Shown: positions 1 to 9,488, numbered from the stretch's first letter. The stretch is DNA of 46,493 nt from Enterovibrio coralii (GCF_001559595.1 NZ_LNTY01000021.1:1-46493), one strand, 5' to 3'. Notes: generated by a model from the sequence alone, not told the origin. Numbers and translations: made by a program.

Positions 1-112
1 CAAAGTGATTTTTCCCTCAACGAGAAACCTCAGACTGCGCGTCCCGGCAGAAATGCTGAGTTTCTTCTATCTGCGCCCCAGAAAAGCGCGGGACTCCAGC
101 GATGTATCAATC

Positions 113-142
113 AAAAAGCCCAGCGATTATCGCTGGGCTTTT
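113..142. terminator. Bidirectional intrinsic terminator after the MATE gene
   Basis: A GC-rich hairpin (AGCCCAGCGA paired with TCGCTGGGCT) is flanked by A and T runs on both sides, so it can work in both directions. It lies 23 bases past the stop of the minus-strand MATE gene. Bases 1-110 to its left show no recognisable protein; a gene ending on the plus strand could use the same hairpin. Confidence 0.8.
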
Positions 143-164
143 GGTGTTTTAAATTCCTGTCGAC

Positions 165-1523
165 TTACGATTGCGTGGCTAAGATCTGCTGCTTTTTAAT
201 CTCTTCCTGCTTTAGCAAGAATAGGCTCACCGCAATAATCAGCGTGATTGACTCAGCGAGAGGCAGTGCTAGCAAGAAGTGGTTCTCTTTGAAAAAGAAC
301 GCGAAGCACAAGAGCAATGCGACAGGGAGCACTAAGCCGCGGCTTAATGCGATGATCAGAGACTGAACGGGTTTCTGTAAGGCGGTGAAATAAGCCGAAA
401 TCAGAACATTGAAGCCACTGAACAACAGACATGGCCAAATCACGCTGATATAAAAGAGTGCCTGCTTTGAAGACGCAGTCACTGCATCAGTAAAGAAAAG
501 CTGGGTGATGGCACTTGCCCCGTTTTGTGCGACATAAACGAACCCGAGACTGATTGTGAGAACCGAACTCCCTGCCATCATCATAAACTGTCGGATCCGT
601 TGCCAGTTTCCCGCTCCAAAGTTTTGACTGATCAGTATGTGGATGGCATCCACAATGCCGTAGTAGGCCATCATGCTAAAAAACAGCATGTAGTTGGCAA
701 CAGAGAACCCTGCAACAGCAGCTTGCCCGCCTTCAAACACCAATAACCAATGAATGATTAAGATGACGATACCGACGGAAATCTCATTGATAAACTCCGA
801 AGAGCCATTGATAAGAGAAGAGAACAAATCGCTCAACTTCATGTTGGAAATCGAAAAACACAGATTACGTCTCTTTTCGAAAAAGAAGGTCGATAGCGTC
901 AATAGCTGAAAGGTCTGTGCGATTACCGTTGCCCAGGCCGCCCATTCAATGCCTAAACCCAAATAGCCTAAAAATACGATATCAAGGACAACGTTGGTCG
1001 CTGCGCCGACGGATAACGCCACTGTTGCCAATACAGGAAAGCCATCCGCACGAACAAAGTAGTAGAGCACAAGGGAGCTTAGCTGAATGATGAGACACAA
1101 AGAGATCACGCTAAAGTACTTCAGCATCAAAGGATGGACCTCAGTCGGTGCACCTAGCAATCCAAATAGCGTCTCACTGAAAAGCCCAGTGATAAGTGCC
1201 ATGACCACAGCGAAGCCAAACACCGTTATGAGAGACTGAGTGAATACGGCATTTGCTTTGTCGTAATCATCTTCTCCAATGTATTTTCCCGCTTTAACCG
1301 TGCCGCCTATCGCAATCATCAATGAAGTGGCGAACATAAACGTCAGAAAAGGCACCAGTAGGTTGATGGCGGCAAGCGCATCCGCCCCCAGATACCGACC
1401 GACAAAGATGCCATCGACAATGCTGGCACTGGAAATAGCTAACAACCCGAGTAAAGAAGGCACAGCAAAATAGAAGAATGTAGGGATGATTGGCGACTGG
1501 GTGACGCGATTTTCAGAGCTCAT
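165..1523 (-). CDS. MATE-family multidrug/metabolite efflux protein
   Basis: A 452-residue, very hydrophobic protein with the roughly 12 membrane segments expected of the MATE (NorM/MepA/DinF) family. The N-terminal half has the family-like stretch SIVDGIFVGRYLGADALAA near residue 35, and the length is normal. MATE proteins sit in the inner membrane and export small molecules using a Na+ or H+ gradient. The gene is divergent from the petrobactin-type siderophore operon, with about 210 bases between the two start codons and a Fur-like site in between. Export of the siderophore or a precursor is therefore a reasonable inference, but nothing in the protein itself shows the substrate. A general drug or dye efflux role is the alternative. 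The frame is intact from ATG to stop. Confidence 0.88.
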   Translation of the reverse strand: MSSENRVTQSPIIPTFFYFAVPSLLGLLAISSASIVDGIFVGRYLGADALAAINLLVPFLTFMFATSLMIAIGGTVKAGKYIGEDDYDKANAVFTQSLITVFGFAVVMALITGLFSETLFGLLGAPTEVHPLMLKYFSVISLCLIIQLSSLVLYYFVRADGFPVLATVALSVGAATNVVLDIVFLGYLGLGIEWAAWATVIAQTFQLLTLSTFFFEKRRNLCFSISNMKLSDLFSSLINGSSEFINEISVGIVILIIHWLLVFEGGQAAVAGFSVANYMLFFSMMAYYGIVDAIHILISQNFGAGNWQRIRQFMMMAGSSVLTISLGFVYVAQNGASAITQLFFTDAVTASSKQALFYISVIWPCLLFSGFNVLISAYFTALQKPVQSLIIALSRGLVLPVALLLCFAFFFKENHFLLALPLAESITLIIAVSLFLLKQEEIKKQQILATQS

Positions 1524-1643
1524 AATTCAAACAGACACAATTTCAGATGGTTTCATCTTGCGGTATACAAAACGACCTTTCCAGTGCACAACTTGGATTC
1601 TGAGACCCAGCCTTGCTGGTTATGTAACAATGGTAACTTTTAG

Positions 1644-1662
1644 TGAAATGATAATTAATATC
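1644..1662. promoter_or_regulatory. Fur-box-like operator upstream of asbA
   Basis: The 19-base site TGAAATGATAATTAATATC matches the classical Fur consensus GATAATGATAATCATTATC at 14 of 19 positions by hand alignment. The core ATGATAATTAATATCA is AT-rich and nearly palindromic. It lies 72 bases before the preferred asbA start and between the divergent MATE and asbA genes, so iron-bound Fur could silence one or both. Confidence 0.7.
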
Positions 1663-1734
1663 AATTAGGATCCTCAGCCTTGTCCGTAAAAGCGCATGGA
1701 ATGCTGCGCTTGCAAAGAGTTAGGCGAGGGTATC

Positions 1735-3522
1735 GTGAATCTAAATGCGCAAAAAATCGCTGAAAAAGCGTCTTTCCAAGCCTTCTTTAATGGCTATCTC
1801 AAAGAGGTGGATGTTGGAGAGTGGAGAAGTACACGCCATGTGGATACTCTGATAACTGGGCATGCACTCGCCGCAAATACCACAACCGTTGAGGTTTCAC
1901 TTCGCCATATTCCTCAACCTCTCGTCGCTATCGTGGATTACCGCACTCAGGTGGGTTGTCATGTTTTTAGCGAGGTTTACCTAAAGCATGAAAGCCATCT
2001 AAAGCCTCTTTCTTTTCTCGACGCTCAGTTGATGCTTATTGAATCCCTGTATTTTGAATGCAGCGACAACGCGTCTCATCACAAACATGAACTGACCGTC
2101 CGCGTACTTGAAAGTCATGCTGTGATGACCAGATACATTAATGAAAGATTGGACGATCCTTCCCGCTGCAGCATGTGCTTTATCGGTGCCGAGCAATCAC
2201 TGCTGTTCGGACACTGGCAACATCCAACGCCGAAAAGCAGACAGGGGATGCTCGACTACCATCACCTGCATTATGCCCCTGAACTACAAGGACAATTCAA
2301 GCTTCATTATTTCAGTGTGGCGCAAAGCCTTGTTCGACAGCGCTCGGCATTAACGGAATCCGCCGAAGACATTATTCGCACGTCTCTGCCAGTGATCGGG
2401 CAGATACCAAATAATCATGCCGTTTTACCTATGCACCCTGTTCAGGCTCAATGGCTACTTCATCAACCGCATGTTGAAGCATTGATAGAGCGTGGAGAGA
2501 TCCTGGATTTAGGCGTGCAGGGAGTGCGATTTACCGCGACATCTTCGGTACGTTCACTCTATAACCCTGACTTGGAATGGATGTACAAATTCTCTCTACC
2601 CGTAAAAATCACGAATTCACTGAGGGTGAACAAGCGGGCAGAGCTTGATGCGGGGGTGGTGATGGCAACCCTTTATAAAAAGACGGGGTTTGCAGCCTTG
2701 TATCCGTCTTTTCGGGTTATCACTGATCCTGCCTACATCACCTTATCCTTGCCCGAACTGAGCGAAAGCGGCTTTGAGGTAATCATTCGTGAGAACCCGT
2801 TCACCCCAACGGAAAGCGATAATGTTGTTACGATCGCCGCGTTGACACAGGCACCTTTGCCCGGCGAAACCTCAATGCTTGCCAAGGTGATTGGCCAACT
2901 TGCGGCATCCGATAACGCGAACATGACACGCATTGCGATCAAATGGTTTGCCAAGTATTGGGAATGTGCGATTGAACCCATGCTTCGCCTTTATGATGAG
3001 CACGGCATCGCGCTGGAAGCCCATCAGCAAAACAGTGTTATCCGACTCGAAGACGGTTATCCGTCGATATACTACTTCAGGGATAACCAAGGCTTCTACC
3101 TGTCTAAATCCTATCGCAGTTACCTTGCCGACATGGAACCAGAATCGGTGACGGTGGATTCACTCTACTTTGACGATGACATCATCTGTGACCGCTTTGC
3201 GTATTACCTGATGATCAATCACCTGTTCTCGATCGTGGGCCGCATGGGCGCAGATGGTCTGGTTGATGAAGGGATATTGATCAGTTTTGTCCAACAGCGC
3301 CTCTCTGCGATGCAACACTCTTTGTCAGGTGCCGGGAAACTGTTTGTCGACAGATTACTCAGTCGCGCGACGATTCCTGCCAAAGCAAATTTGCTCACCC
3401 GTGTTCATGATGTGGATGAACTCCTTGCTGACAACGAGCAAGCCATATATTGCGAGCTACCCAACCCGCTGATGATGACCTGTCTTGAAGAAGCTGCGGA
3501 GGTGAAATATGCCGTTGCCTAA
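1735..3522 (+). CDS. asbA: Petrobactin biosynthesis NIS synthetase AsbA (IucA/IucC family)
   Basis: NRPS-independent siderophore synthetase that, in the petrobactin pathway, joins citrate to spermidine using ATP. Family marks are the ATP-binding PMHPVQ motif near residue 235, the ATSSVRSLYN segment, LPVKITNSLRVN, and a late EAHQQNS motif, where most relatives have HGQN. The GTG start at 1735 is preferred because GCGAGGG precedes it at good spacing and the protein then begins like known AsbA (NAQKIAEKASFQAFFNGYL). An ATG at 1696 would add 13 Cys-rich residues with no ribosome site. Length from GTG is 595 residues, close to the roughly 600 of AsbA. The 3' end overlaps asbB by 14 bases, so translation is probably coupled. 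The assignment rests on the whole cluster; a related citrate-amine synthetase is the alternative for this gene alone. Confidence 0.88.
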   Translation: MNLNAQKIAEKASFQAFFNGYLKEVDVGEWRSTRHVDTLITGHALAANTTTVEVSLRHIPQPLVAIVDYRTQVGCHVFSEVYLKHESHLKPLSFLDAQLMLIESLYFECSDNASHHKHELTVRVLESHAVMTRYINERLDDPSRCSMCFIGAEQSLLFGHWQHPTPKSRQGMLDYHHLHYAPELQGQFKLHYFSVAQSLVRQRSALTESAEDIIRTSLPVIGQIPNNHAVLPMHPVQAQWLLHQPHVEALIERGEILDLGVQGVRFTATSSVRSLYNPDLEWMYKFSLPVKITNSLRVNKRAELDAGVVMATLYKKTGFAALYPSFRVITDPAYITLSLPELSESGFEVIIRENPFTPTESDNVVTIAALTQAPLPGETSMLAKVIGQLAASDNANMTRIAIKWFAKYWECAIEPMLRLYDEHGIALEAHQQNSVIRLEDGYPSIYYFRDNQGFYLSKSYRSYLADMEPESVTVDSLYFDDDIICDRFAYYLMINHLFSIVGRMGADGLVDEGILISFVQQRLSAMQHSLSGAGKLFVDRLLSRATIPAKANLLTRVHDVDELLADNEQAIYCELPNPLMMTCLEEAAEVKYAVA

Positions 3523-5259
3523 TACCCAATGTCATGAATCTCGCGTCATCAAGCAACTGCTCGAAGCGTTGCTCTTCGAAGGTATTGTGACCTCTGAGCC
3601 ACAAGACACCTCAGACAGGTTTGTCTGGCGTTTGGAGAAAAATCGTTATGAGGCGAGGGGGAAAATAGGGGCGTTTGGCCGTTATCGTTTGGACATGGCG
3701 ACGCTATTGATAAATGGTGCCGAGGTGAATTTTTCCCATGACTGGCAAGGCATTATTGACGACCTTCCCGCCCACATTGCGGTTAAACAGGCGTTGCTGG
3801 AGGAGCTCTCCCAAACGATCTCGTTGTGCCGTTGGAACGATCAAAACTTACTGCCTCTACCTTCGAGACGCTTGTCGTCCTACGAAGAGTTGGAAGGCTT
3901 GCTGGATGAAGGACATCCCTATCATCCTTCCTTTAAGGCGCGCACGGGATTTGATTTTTCCGATCACAGAACATTTGGCCCCGAAGCTGGCAACGCTTTC
4001 AATCTTTACTGGGTCGCAATAAAGCGCGAATTCCTTGAAGAAAACCTTCCTTGCGAACACAACACATTTTGGCAAGAAGAGCTTGGGCAAACCCAGTGGA
4101 ACCGATTAAGCGGGGCGCTTCGTGCCAACGGGGCTGAGTGGGGTGAATATGGCTTGTTGCTATCCACCCTTGGCAATGGAAAAAACTTAAATCCAAGTGG
4201 ATAGCCGACGAGTTGGCAAGTCAAAACCTCCTCTTTCTTGGGATTGGTTCAGACCGTTATGCCGCGACGCAATCGGTACGTACCTTACTGAATTGCTCTG
4301 ACGCTCGTCGCGCAAACGTAAAGTTGCCGATGAATATGGTTAACACTTCATCTCATCGAAATCTCGCCGCTTACTCAGTGTGTCTTGCACCCATGGTGTC
4401 TTCATGGCTTGACCGCGTTATTGCCAGTGATTCAGCACTTTCTGGTCTGGGTGTTCTCAATGAATATGCTGGTGCGAGATTTCAAGCGCCGTATATGGAT
4501 GTTGAAACCTCCCCAGAGGCTGGACAGCTTGCGGTGATCTTTCGAGAAAGCGTCGCCAGTCAGTTGAAAGCGGGGGAGTCTGCCGTACCTTTCAATGCGC
4601 TCATGATGGTAGAACAAGACGGGCTTCCCTTTATCGCCGGCTGGGTTGAGCAGTACGGTTTGGAGGACTGGCTAGACAGATTAATCACGGTCGCAGTGCT
4701 TCCCGTTTGGCATCTGCTAGCTAAGCATGGCATTGGGATCGAGCCCCATGGCCAGAACATGGTCTTGATCCATAAAAACGGCTGGCCGGAGCGGATCCTC
4801 ATCAGAGACTTTCACGAAAGTGTGGAGTATGTGCCGAGCTTTGTTCGCGAGCCGTCATGGGTGCCAGACTTCGCGTCTTTAGAGCCTCATCTTGCTGAAG
4901 CACCGCTTGATGATTACTACGCCATGAGCTCTGTGGAACTGTTGCGTGAACTGGTGATGGACACCTTGTTTATCTACAACCTTGCAGAAGTTTCCCATCT
5001 CATTGCCAGTTTCTATTCGATGTCCGAGGCAGCGTTTTGGCAACGTGTCGCCAAACATCTGGATGACTACGCAAAACAGCATCCAGAACTCGAAAGTCGG
5101 CTAGAGGAATTGGGTTATACCCAAGCAAGTATATCTACCGAGTCCTTGATGACACGAAAACTCACGCAGAGCAAAGCCGAATGTCATCACCGTATTCCCA
5201 ACCCTTTGCACGCAGGATCGCGCGGGATTAGATCCTCTCAATCAGATCTTCAACAATAA
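3509..5259 (+). CDS. asbB: Petrobactin biosynthesis NIS synthetase AsbB (frame broken once)
   Basis: Second IucA/IucC-type synthetase, which in petrobactin assembly adds the second polyamine arm. The start has a strong GGAGGTGAAAT ribosome site inside the end of asbA. Visible motifs are GHPYHPSFKARTGF near residue 132, IHPWQW near residue 218, and GIEPHGQNMVLI followed by IRDFHES in the C-terminal half. The frame stops at 4204, but the second frame resumes at 4153 with LVAIHPWQWKKL, exactly the expected ATP-binding motif. Adding one C in the GGC-TTG context at 4153 restores a 583-residue protein of normal family length. Because the same kind of break occurs in dnaK, dnaJ and recN, a sequence error is far more likely than a real pseudogene. 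Stop at 5257-5259; asbC begins 7 bases later. Confidence 0.85.
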
Positions 5260-5266
5260 GGACGTT

Positions 5267-6522
5267 ATGTTTTACGTAAATGACGCATTTTTCAGCAAGG
5301 AATATCTGGCTGAACAATATGAGAAATTTGAGTCAATCGCAGCACTGAGCCAGCCAGAGGGAAAGCGGTTTGCGGTTTGCTGTGATGAACCCGCTATCGT
5401 TATCGCTTTGTGCCTTTTCCTTAAGGAGAAAGGTGGGTCTTTCTATCCTATCTGGCAACGACACCTAAGTTGGCTGCGAAAAGGCTAGCGGTCAAAGCGA
5501 AATGTCATACCCTGCTTTACGGTGTAGAACTCTCTGCAATGGACTTGAAAAGAGAGGATGAAGACCAAACTGCCGTGCTTGTGCAAACAAGCTCAGGGAC
5601 AACAGGTGACCCAAAGGTCATTTGCCGCGATTGGGATTCGATTGATGAAGAGCTAGAAAGCTACACCAAAAGCTTCACCTTGCCGCAAGAGATGACACCC
5701 ATTATTGCCTGTCCAGTGACGCATTCATACGGTTTGATTGCCGGTGTATTGGTGGCCATGAGGCGGGGTCAGCATCCTATTATCGTCAGCAATATCAATC
5801 CCAAGTATTTGCTGAAAAAGCTCCTTACGACACCGTCTCATTTGCTGTATTCCTCACCGGCACTATTGAATTCGGTGGTTCAGCTTTATCCCAACGGACA
5901 AAAGCTTCACGCCGTGATGACCTCCGGGACGGTATTGCCACAAAGCTGGTTTGATGCGCTGAAAGCGAAAGCCCAGTTTGTGTTCCAGCAATATGGCTGC
6001 TCTGAAGCCGGTTGCATTGCCATCAACCCGCAAACAGAATCGGCCAATCAAATTGGCAAGCCACTGCCTCATCTCATGGTGACCGCAGGAGAAAACATCG
6101 ATGCGCCGGCTGAGATTGTGGTGACCAAAGGTGAGTTGGTCATTTACACCCAAGACATCGGGTATGTTGACCCATCTGGACAGCTTTGTTTCGTTTCCCG
6201 CAGCGACGACATGATCAATGTGTCGGGACTTAACGTTTACCCGCAAGACGTTGAAAACGTGGTGATGGAAATTCCTGAAGTATCGGACGCCGTGGTCTTT
6301 AAGCGTGCGGATAGCCTCTCGGGAGAGCGTGTGTGTCTCCAGTTTGTCGCCGATATCAACATAGAGCCTAGCCGTATCCGTCATTGGTGCAGTACGCGTT
6401 TGGCGTCTTTCCAACTGCCTATTGATGTTGAGCAGCGAGATGCCATCGAAAAAATGCCGAATGGAAAAGTTAACCGCAAGGCACTCTCACAAAGCAAAAT
6501 TTCCCTACCAGCATTGGGCTAG
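5267..6522 (+). CDS. asbC: 3,4-dihydroxybenzoate-AMP ligase AsbC (frame broken once)
   Basis: Member of the acyl/aryl-adenylate-forming ligase family. In petrobactin synthesis AsbC activates 3,4-dihydroxybenzoate with ATP and loads it onto the AsbD carrier. Adenylation motifs are in order: SSGTTGDPK (phosphate loop, near residue 110), QYGCSEAG, a YTQDIGYVD segment, SRSDDMINVSGLNVYP, and PNGKVNRKAL near the C-terminus with the catalytic Lys. The first frame ends at 5488, while the rest of the protein continues in another frame from about 5452 (ATTPKLAAKRLA). One missing base near 5450-5455 explains this and gives about 418 residues, normal for AsbC. The next gene starts 8 bases after the stop, behind an AGGAGG site. 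The break is best read as a sequencing error. Confidence 0.85.
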
Positions 6523-6530
6523 GAGGCCAA

Positions 6531-7805
6531 ATGAAACAAGAAACCATGATAGAAGCCATCCGTCAGGTGCTGGAAGGCAACATGCAAAACCCGCATATGC
6601 ATGCATTCAATGCGTCGGCAAGGCTCAATGAGGATCTCTATTTAGATTCCGTGCTGGTATTGCAGCTTATCCTGCATCTGGAGCTCGATTTGGGCTTGAA
6701 TGTTCCAGAGCAAAATATCACGGCTGCGGATTATGCGACGGTATCGAGCTTGGCAGACTTTCTTTGCCAGATAGACAGTGATACGCCCAAGACAAGCGTT
6801 CAGCAAGATGAAGAGTTTGAGGATGTAAAAGTACACTGCTTTGTTAGCTGTGTCTGCGAGTCGCTCAAACGAAAGCACATCGACCATCGCCCGTTTTATT
6901 TCGGTGTGTGGGATGCCACGTTTTCTATCAGTGATGACTATCGGCTTCAGTACCATTCAGATGATATCGACCATAGCGATTTCAAAACCTGGTACCAGAC
7001 ACTTTTTGGTGTGGAGCTTGAGTCTTGGTATGACGAATCAGAATCCAAAGAAGACAATCTTTTGGCGATGACGCGCATTCTCGAGAGCAAACCGTCAGAT
7101 CAGCATTTGATGGTGATGTTGGATATGTACCACTTGCCTGAGCGTGAGAATAAGTTTAACCAAAATCCTTTTCCTCACTATGTGATGCTGGAGAACACGA
7201 ACGACCCAGCAACACTGATGATGTACGACCCGGACTTTCGTTGGGAAGGGGAGATGGAAGCGTCGAAGATCTATCACGCTATCTCTCAGCCCAGTGTTGC
7301 GGGTGGTTATTTGATTAATGAAGCCAAGCTAAAACATGCCGATGACCGCGATATTCAAGCGTACTTTGAGGCTTGTTTTATCCGTGAAGACAATCCCCTG
7401 ACCAGTGCTATTCGCACTATCTTGAATGCACACCTTCGTAGCGTGGATGCGTTATCGATTTCTGCGCTGAATATTGCGTTAAGAGAAATTCGCGTTATTG
7501 CGGTACGCAAATATGCCTACGAACATGGCTTTGCCTTTTTCTGGCGCGCATTAGGCTTGCCGGATGATGACTTTGAGTACTGGTGTGATGTGATTGAAGA
7601 TCTCATCCAAACCTACACCAAAATCCAGTATCAGGTAATGAAGCTTGCGGAAACCGGTGATGTAGAACTTCAAGTGGACATCTACGCGCTGCTTAATAAG
7701 CAAGATCAGACCGAAAACCGCATTAAGAAACGACTGTTTGAGGTTTACCGTGATTGGTGTGAACTGAACGACTTAGCACTTCCCATGCTGGCTGAGGCGG
7801 TGTGA
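6531..7805 (+). CDS. asbDE: AsbD-AsbE fusion: aryl carrier protein plus petrobactin condensing enzyme
   Basis: A single unbroken 424-residue frame holding two functions that are separate genes (asbD, asbE) in Bacillus anthracis. Residues about 5-83 form an acyl-carrier domain; LYLDSVLVLQL contains the expected phosphopantetheine-accepting Ser40. After a 20-25-residue acidic linker (TPKTSVQQDEEFED), residues about 105-415 resemble AsbE, with HRPFYFGVWDATFSISDDY near the start of the domain. AsbE transfers the carrier-bound 3,4-dihydroxybenzoyl group to spermidine or the citryl-spermidine intermediate. A strong TAGGAGG ribosome site precedes ATG 6531. Recognition is by recalled family resemblance; the AsbE part has no short textbook motif I can cite. 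Since nearby genes carry base-loss errors, a fusion created by two compensating errors at the junction is possible but needs more than one event. Confidence 0.82.
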   Translation: MKQETMIEAIRQVLEGNMQNPHMHAFNASARLNEDLYLDSVLVLQLILHLELDLGLNVPEQNITAADYATVSSLADFLCQIDSDTPKTSVQQDEEFEDVKVHCFVSCVCESLKRKHIDHRPFYFGVWDATFSISDDYRLQYHSDDIDHSDFKTWYQTLFGVELESWYDESESKEDNLLAMTRILESKPSDQHLMVMLDMYHLPERENKFNQNPFPHYVMLENTNDPATLMMYDPDFRWEGEMEASKIYHAISQPSVAGGYLINEAKLKHADDRDIQAYFEACFIREDNPLTSAIRTILNAHLRSVDALSISALNIALREIRVIAVRKYAYEHGFAFFWRALGLPDDDFEYWCDVIEDLIQTYTKIQYQVMKLAETGDVELQVDIYALLNKQDQTENRIKKRLFEVYRDWCELNDLALPMLAEAV

Positions 7806-7806
7806 T

Positions 7807-8645
7807 ATGCAGCTTTCGATCTGCACCATTTCTTTTCGTCATCAACTGGTCTCATTGGAAAATCTGGCTGAATGGCAAGAAGCCATGCGTTTAATGGGAT
7901 AGAGCTTTGGGGCGCGCACGCGTTCGGTTTAGAGCATCAACCACAATATGATGCCAAATGGTTAAAGGAGATGGGACTCTCCATTTCGATGCTCAGCGAC
8001 TATCTGCCGATTGCGGGTGATGAGCATTATGCCGACCAAAAATGCCAGCATATTTTCCGCTTGGCAAAGCATTGGGAGACCCAAAAAGTCCGCACATTTG
8101 CGGGGCATCAAGCAAGCGCAGCTGTGGGTTCAAATGAACGCGCTCGGATGACTTGTCGTCTGCGGAACATCTGTGCGTATGCCGAACAGCAAGGATTGAG
8201 TGTGCTGGTGGAAACGCATCCTGGCACCTTGGCAGACACGCCGCAATCCATTATGCAGTTGTTGGATGAGGTCAATCACCCGGCATTAAAGCTTAACTTC
8301 GACACCTTGCATGTTTGGGAAGCCGGTGAAGATCCTGTCGCGTTCCATCATGAGGTGGCGGAGCATGTCGGTCACTATCACCTTAAAAATGTGCTTTCAC
8401 GCGAATTACTCAGCGTCTTCTCTCCAGACAATGTCTATTCACCTGCAGGTAGCCGCTTTGGGATGGTTCCCCTGTTTCAGGGCGTGTTGGATTACCACCG
8501 CTTTGTGCCAGAACTTCTGAAACGCAACGACGTATCTGCATCACTGGAATGGTTTGGTAATGACGTAAAACAAACCTTGCTTGCAGATAAAGCGGAACTG
8601 GACATTTTTAGGCATCGCGCGTATGCCGATGTATCGCCTTTGTAG
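7807..8645 (+). CDS. asbF: 3-dehydroshikimate dehydratase AsbF (frame broken once)
   Basis: TIM-barrel (xylose isomerase-like) enzyme that converts 3-dehydroshikimate to 3,4-dihydroxybenzoate, the catechol of petrobactin. The N-terminus SICTISFRHQLVSLENL and the segment FNGIELWGAHA match AsbF closely. Likely metal ligands and catalytic residues are visible in LVETHPGTL (Glu), LNFDTLHVWE (Asp), HYHLKN (His) and ASLEWFG (Glu). ATG 7807 starts one base after the asbDE stop. The first frame ends at 7902; adding one G after 7887 (ATGCG to ATGGCG) gives EAMAFNGIELWG and a continuous 279-residue protein, the usual AsbF length. This gene makes the petrobactin assignment much firmer than the NIS synthetases alone, because 3,4-dihydroxybenzoate production through AsbF is characteristic of that pathway. 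Confidence 0.88.
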
Positions 8646-8651
8646 TTGTGG

Positions 8652-8681
8652 TCAGTCTAGAAAAATGGACTTTTTTTTTGT
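8652..8681 (+). terminator. Possible weak terminator after asbF
   Basis: An imperfect six-pair stem (AGTCTA with TGGACT, one G-T pair) is followed by nine T residues, just after the asbF stop codon. It would end the asb transcript before the regulator gene. The stem is weak, so read-through is plausible. Confidence 0.4.
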
Positions 8682-8727
8682 GATCTGAGTCTTGTGAACG
8701 AAGAAGAGGGATTTAAATTCCGAAATT

Positions 8728-8746
8728 GATATTGATAATCGATCTC
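8728..8746. promoter_or_regulatory. Fur-box-like operator upstream of the orphan regulator
   Basis: GATATTGATAATCGATCTC matches the classical 19-base Fur consensus at 15 of 19 positions by hand alignment, the best of the three iron sites seen here. It lies about 40 bases upstream of ATG 8786, suggesting that the regulator is made only when iron is scarce. Confidence 0.68.
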
Positions 8747-8785
8747 ATTTACACCCAAGTTTGACCAACAATATAAAAACCAATA

Positions 8786-9488
8786 ATGAATGCACAGACA
8801 ACAAGAACTAAGGGAACCCTTTTAATTATTGAGCCTAGTGAAAAGTACGGTAAGAGACTGATTTCAAAATTACTCGATAATGGGTATGTCGCCAAGTGGT
8901 GCAGATCTGCCGCAGAGGCGCCTTCCTTACATTCAGGCACTGCTTTTGATTTACTGATGCTATCTTCGGCACTTCCGGAGATGGCTGGGCACGTGATTCT
9001 TAAGCAGTTTCGCAAGAAAACGCATGTGCCAATTATTCTTCTCGCGGAGCATTACTGCCATCGAGAATGTATTAATAGTTTTGCACACGGGCAGATGACT
9101 ACGTCACCTGTCAGCAATCAATCAGTGAAGTAATTTGCCGAGTCAGCGCAGTTATTCGACGTGCCCAACAACTGCCGATCATTGAAACGAACTCCCAGCT
9201 TGTCATTGATAGCCTTACGATGGACAAAAAATTGCAAGAAGTAACCTATGACGGCCAATTGATTTCAGTGACACCCATCCAATTTAAACTGCTTTGGACG
9301 CTAGCGATTCAACAACACCAAATCTTAAGCAAGGATTACCTCTCCCAAACGGTGCTGTCTCGAGAGTTTCAAAAATACGACCGAAGCTTAGACATGCATT
9401 TGAGCCGAATTCGTAAAAAGCTGGTGGACGCGGGGATGGCCGCTGAGCGTCTGCAGACGGCACATGGCAAAGGTACTGTTTTTCCTAG
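8786..9488 (+). CDS. Orphan OmpR/CpxR-type regulator with degenerate receiver (frame broken twice)
   Basis: Reading through two one-base losses (near GGG 9089-9091 and at T 9474) gives a 234-residue protein. Residues about 10-125 are a receiver domain and about 140-230 a winged-helix DNA-binding domain (TPIQFKLLWTL, YDRSLDMHLSRIRKKL, ending HGKGYCFS, where OmpR-family proteins usually end HGKGYRF). The receiver keeps the fold signature (LLIIEPSE, LLMLSSALP, GADDYVT), but the phospho-acceptor Asp is Ser60, the conserved beta-5 Lys is Cys, and the acidic pair is Glu-Pro. Phosphorylation by a histidine kinase is therefore unlikely, and no kinase gene is adjacent. Its position between the siderophore operon and a TonB receptor, behind a Fur-like site, points to iron-uptake control, probably of the receptor or asb operon. 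That is inference. Confidence 0.78.

Noticed and set aside
1..110. Possible 3' end of a gene at the left edge
   Set aside because: Plus-strand frames are open, but none gives a recognisable protein tail, and the frame runs on through the terminator; too short to call.
1696..1734. ATG start for asbA at 1696
   Set aside because: It would add MECCACKELGEGI without a ribosome site; the family-like sequence begins just after GTG 1735, which has a good GCGAGGG site.
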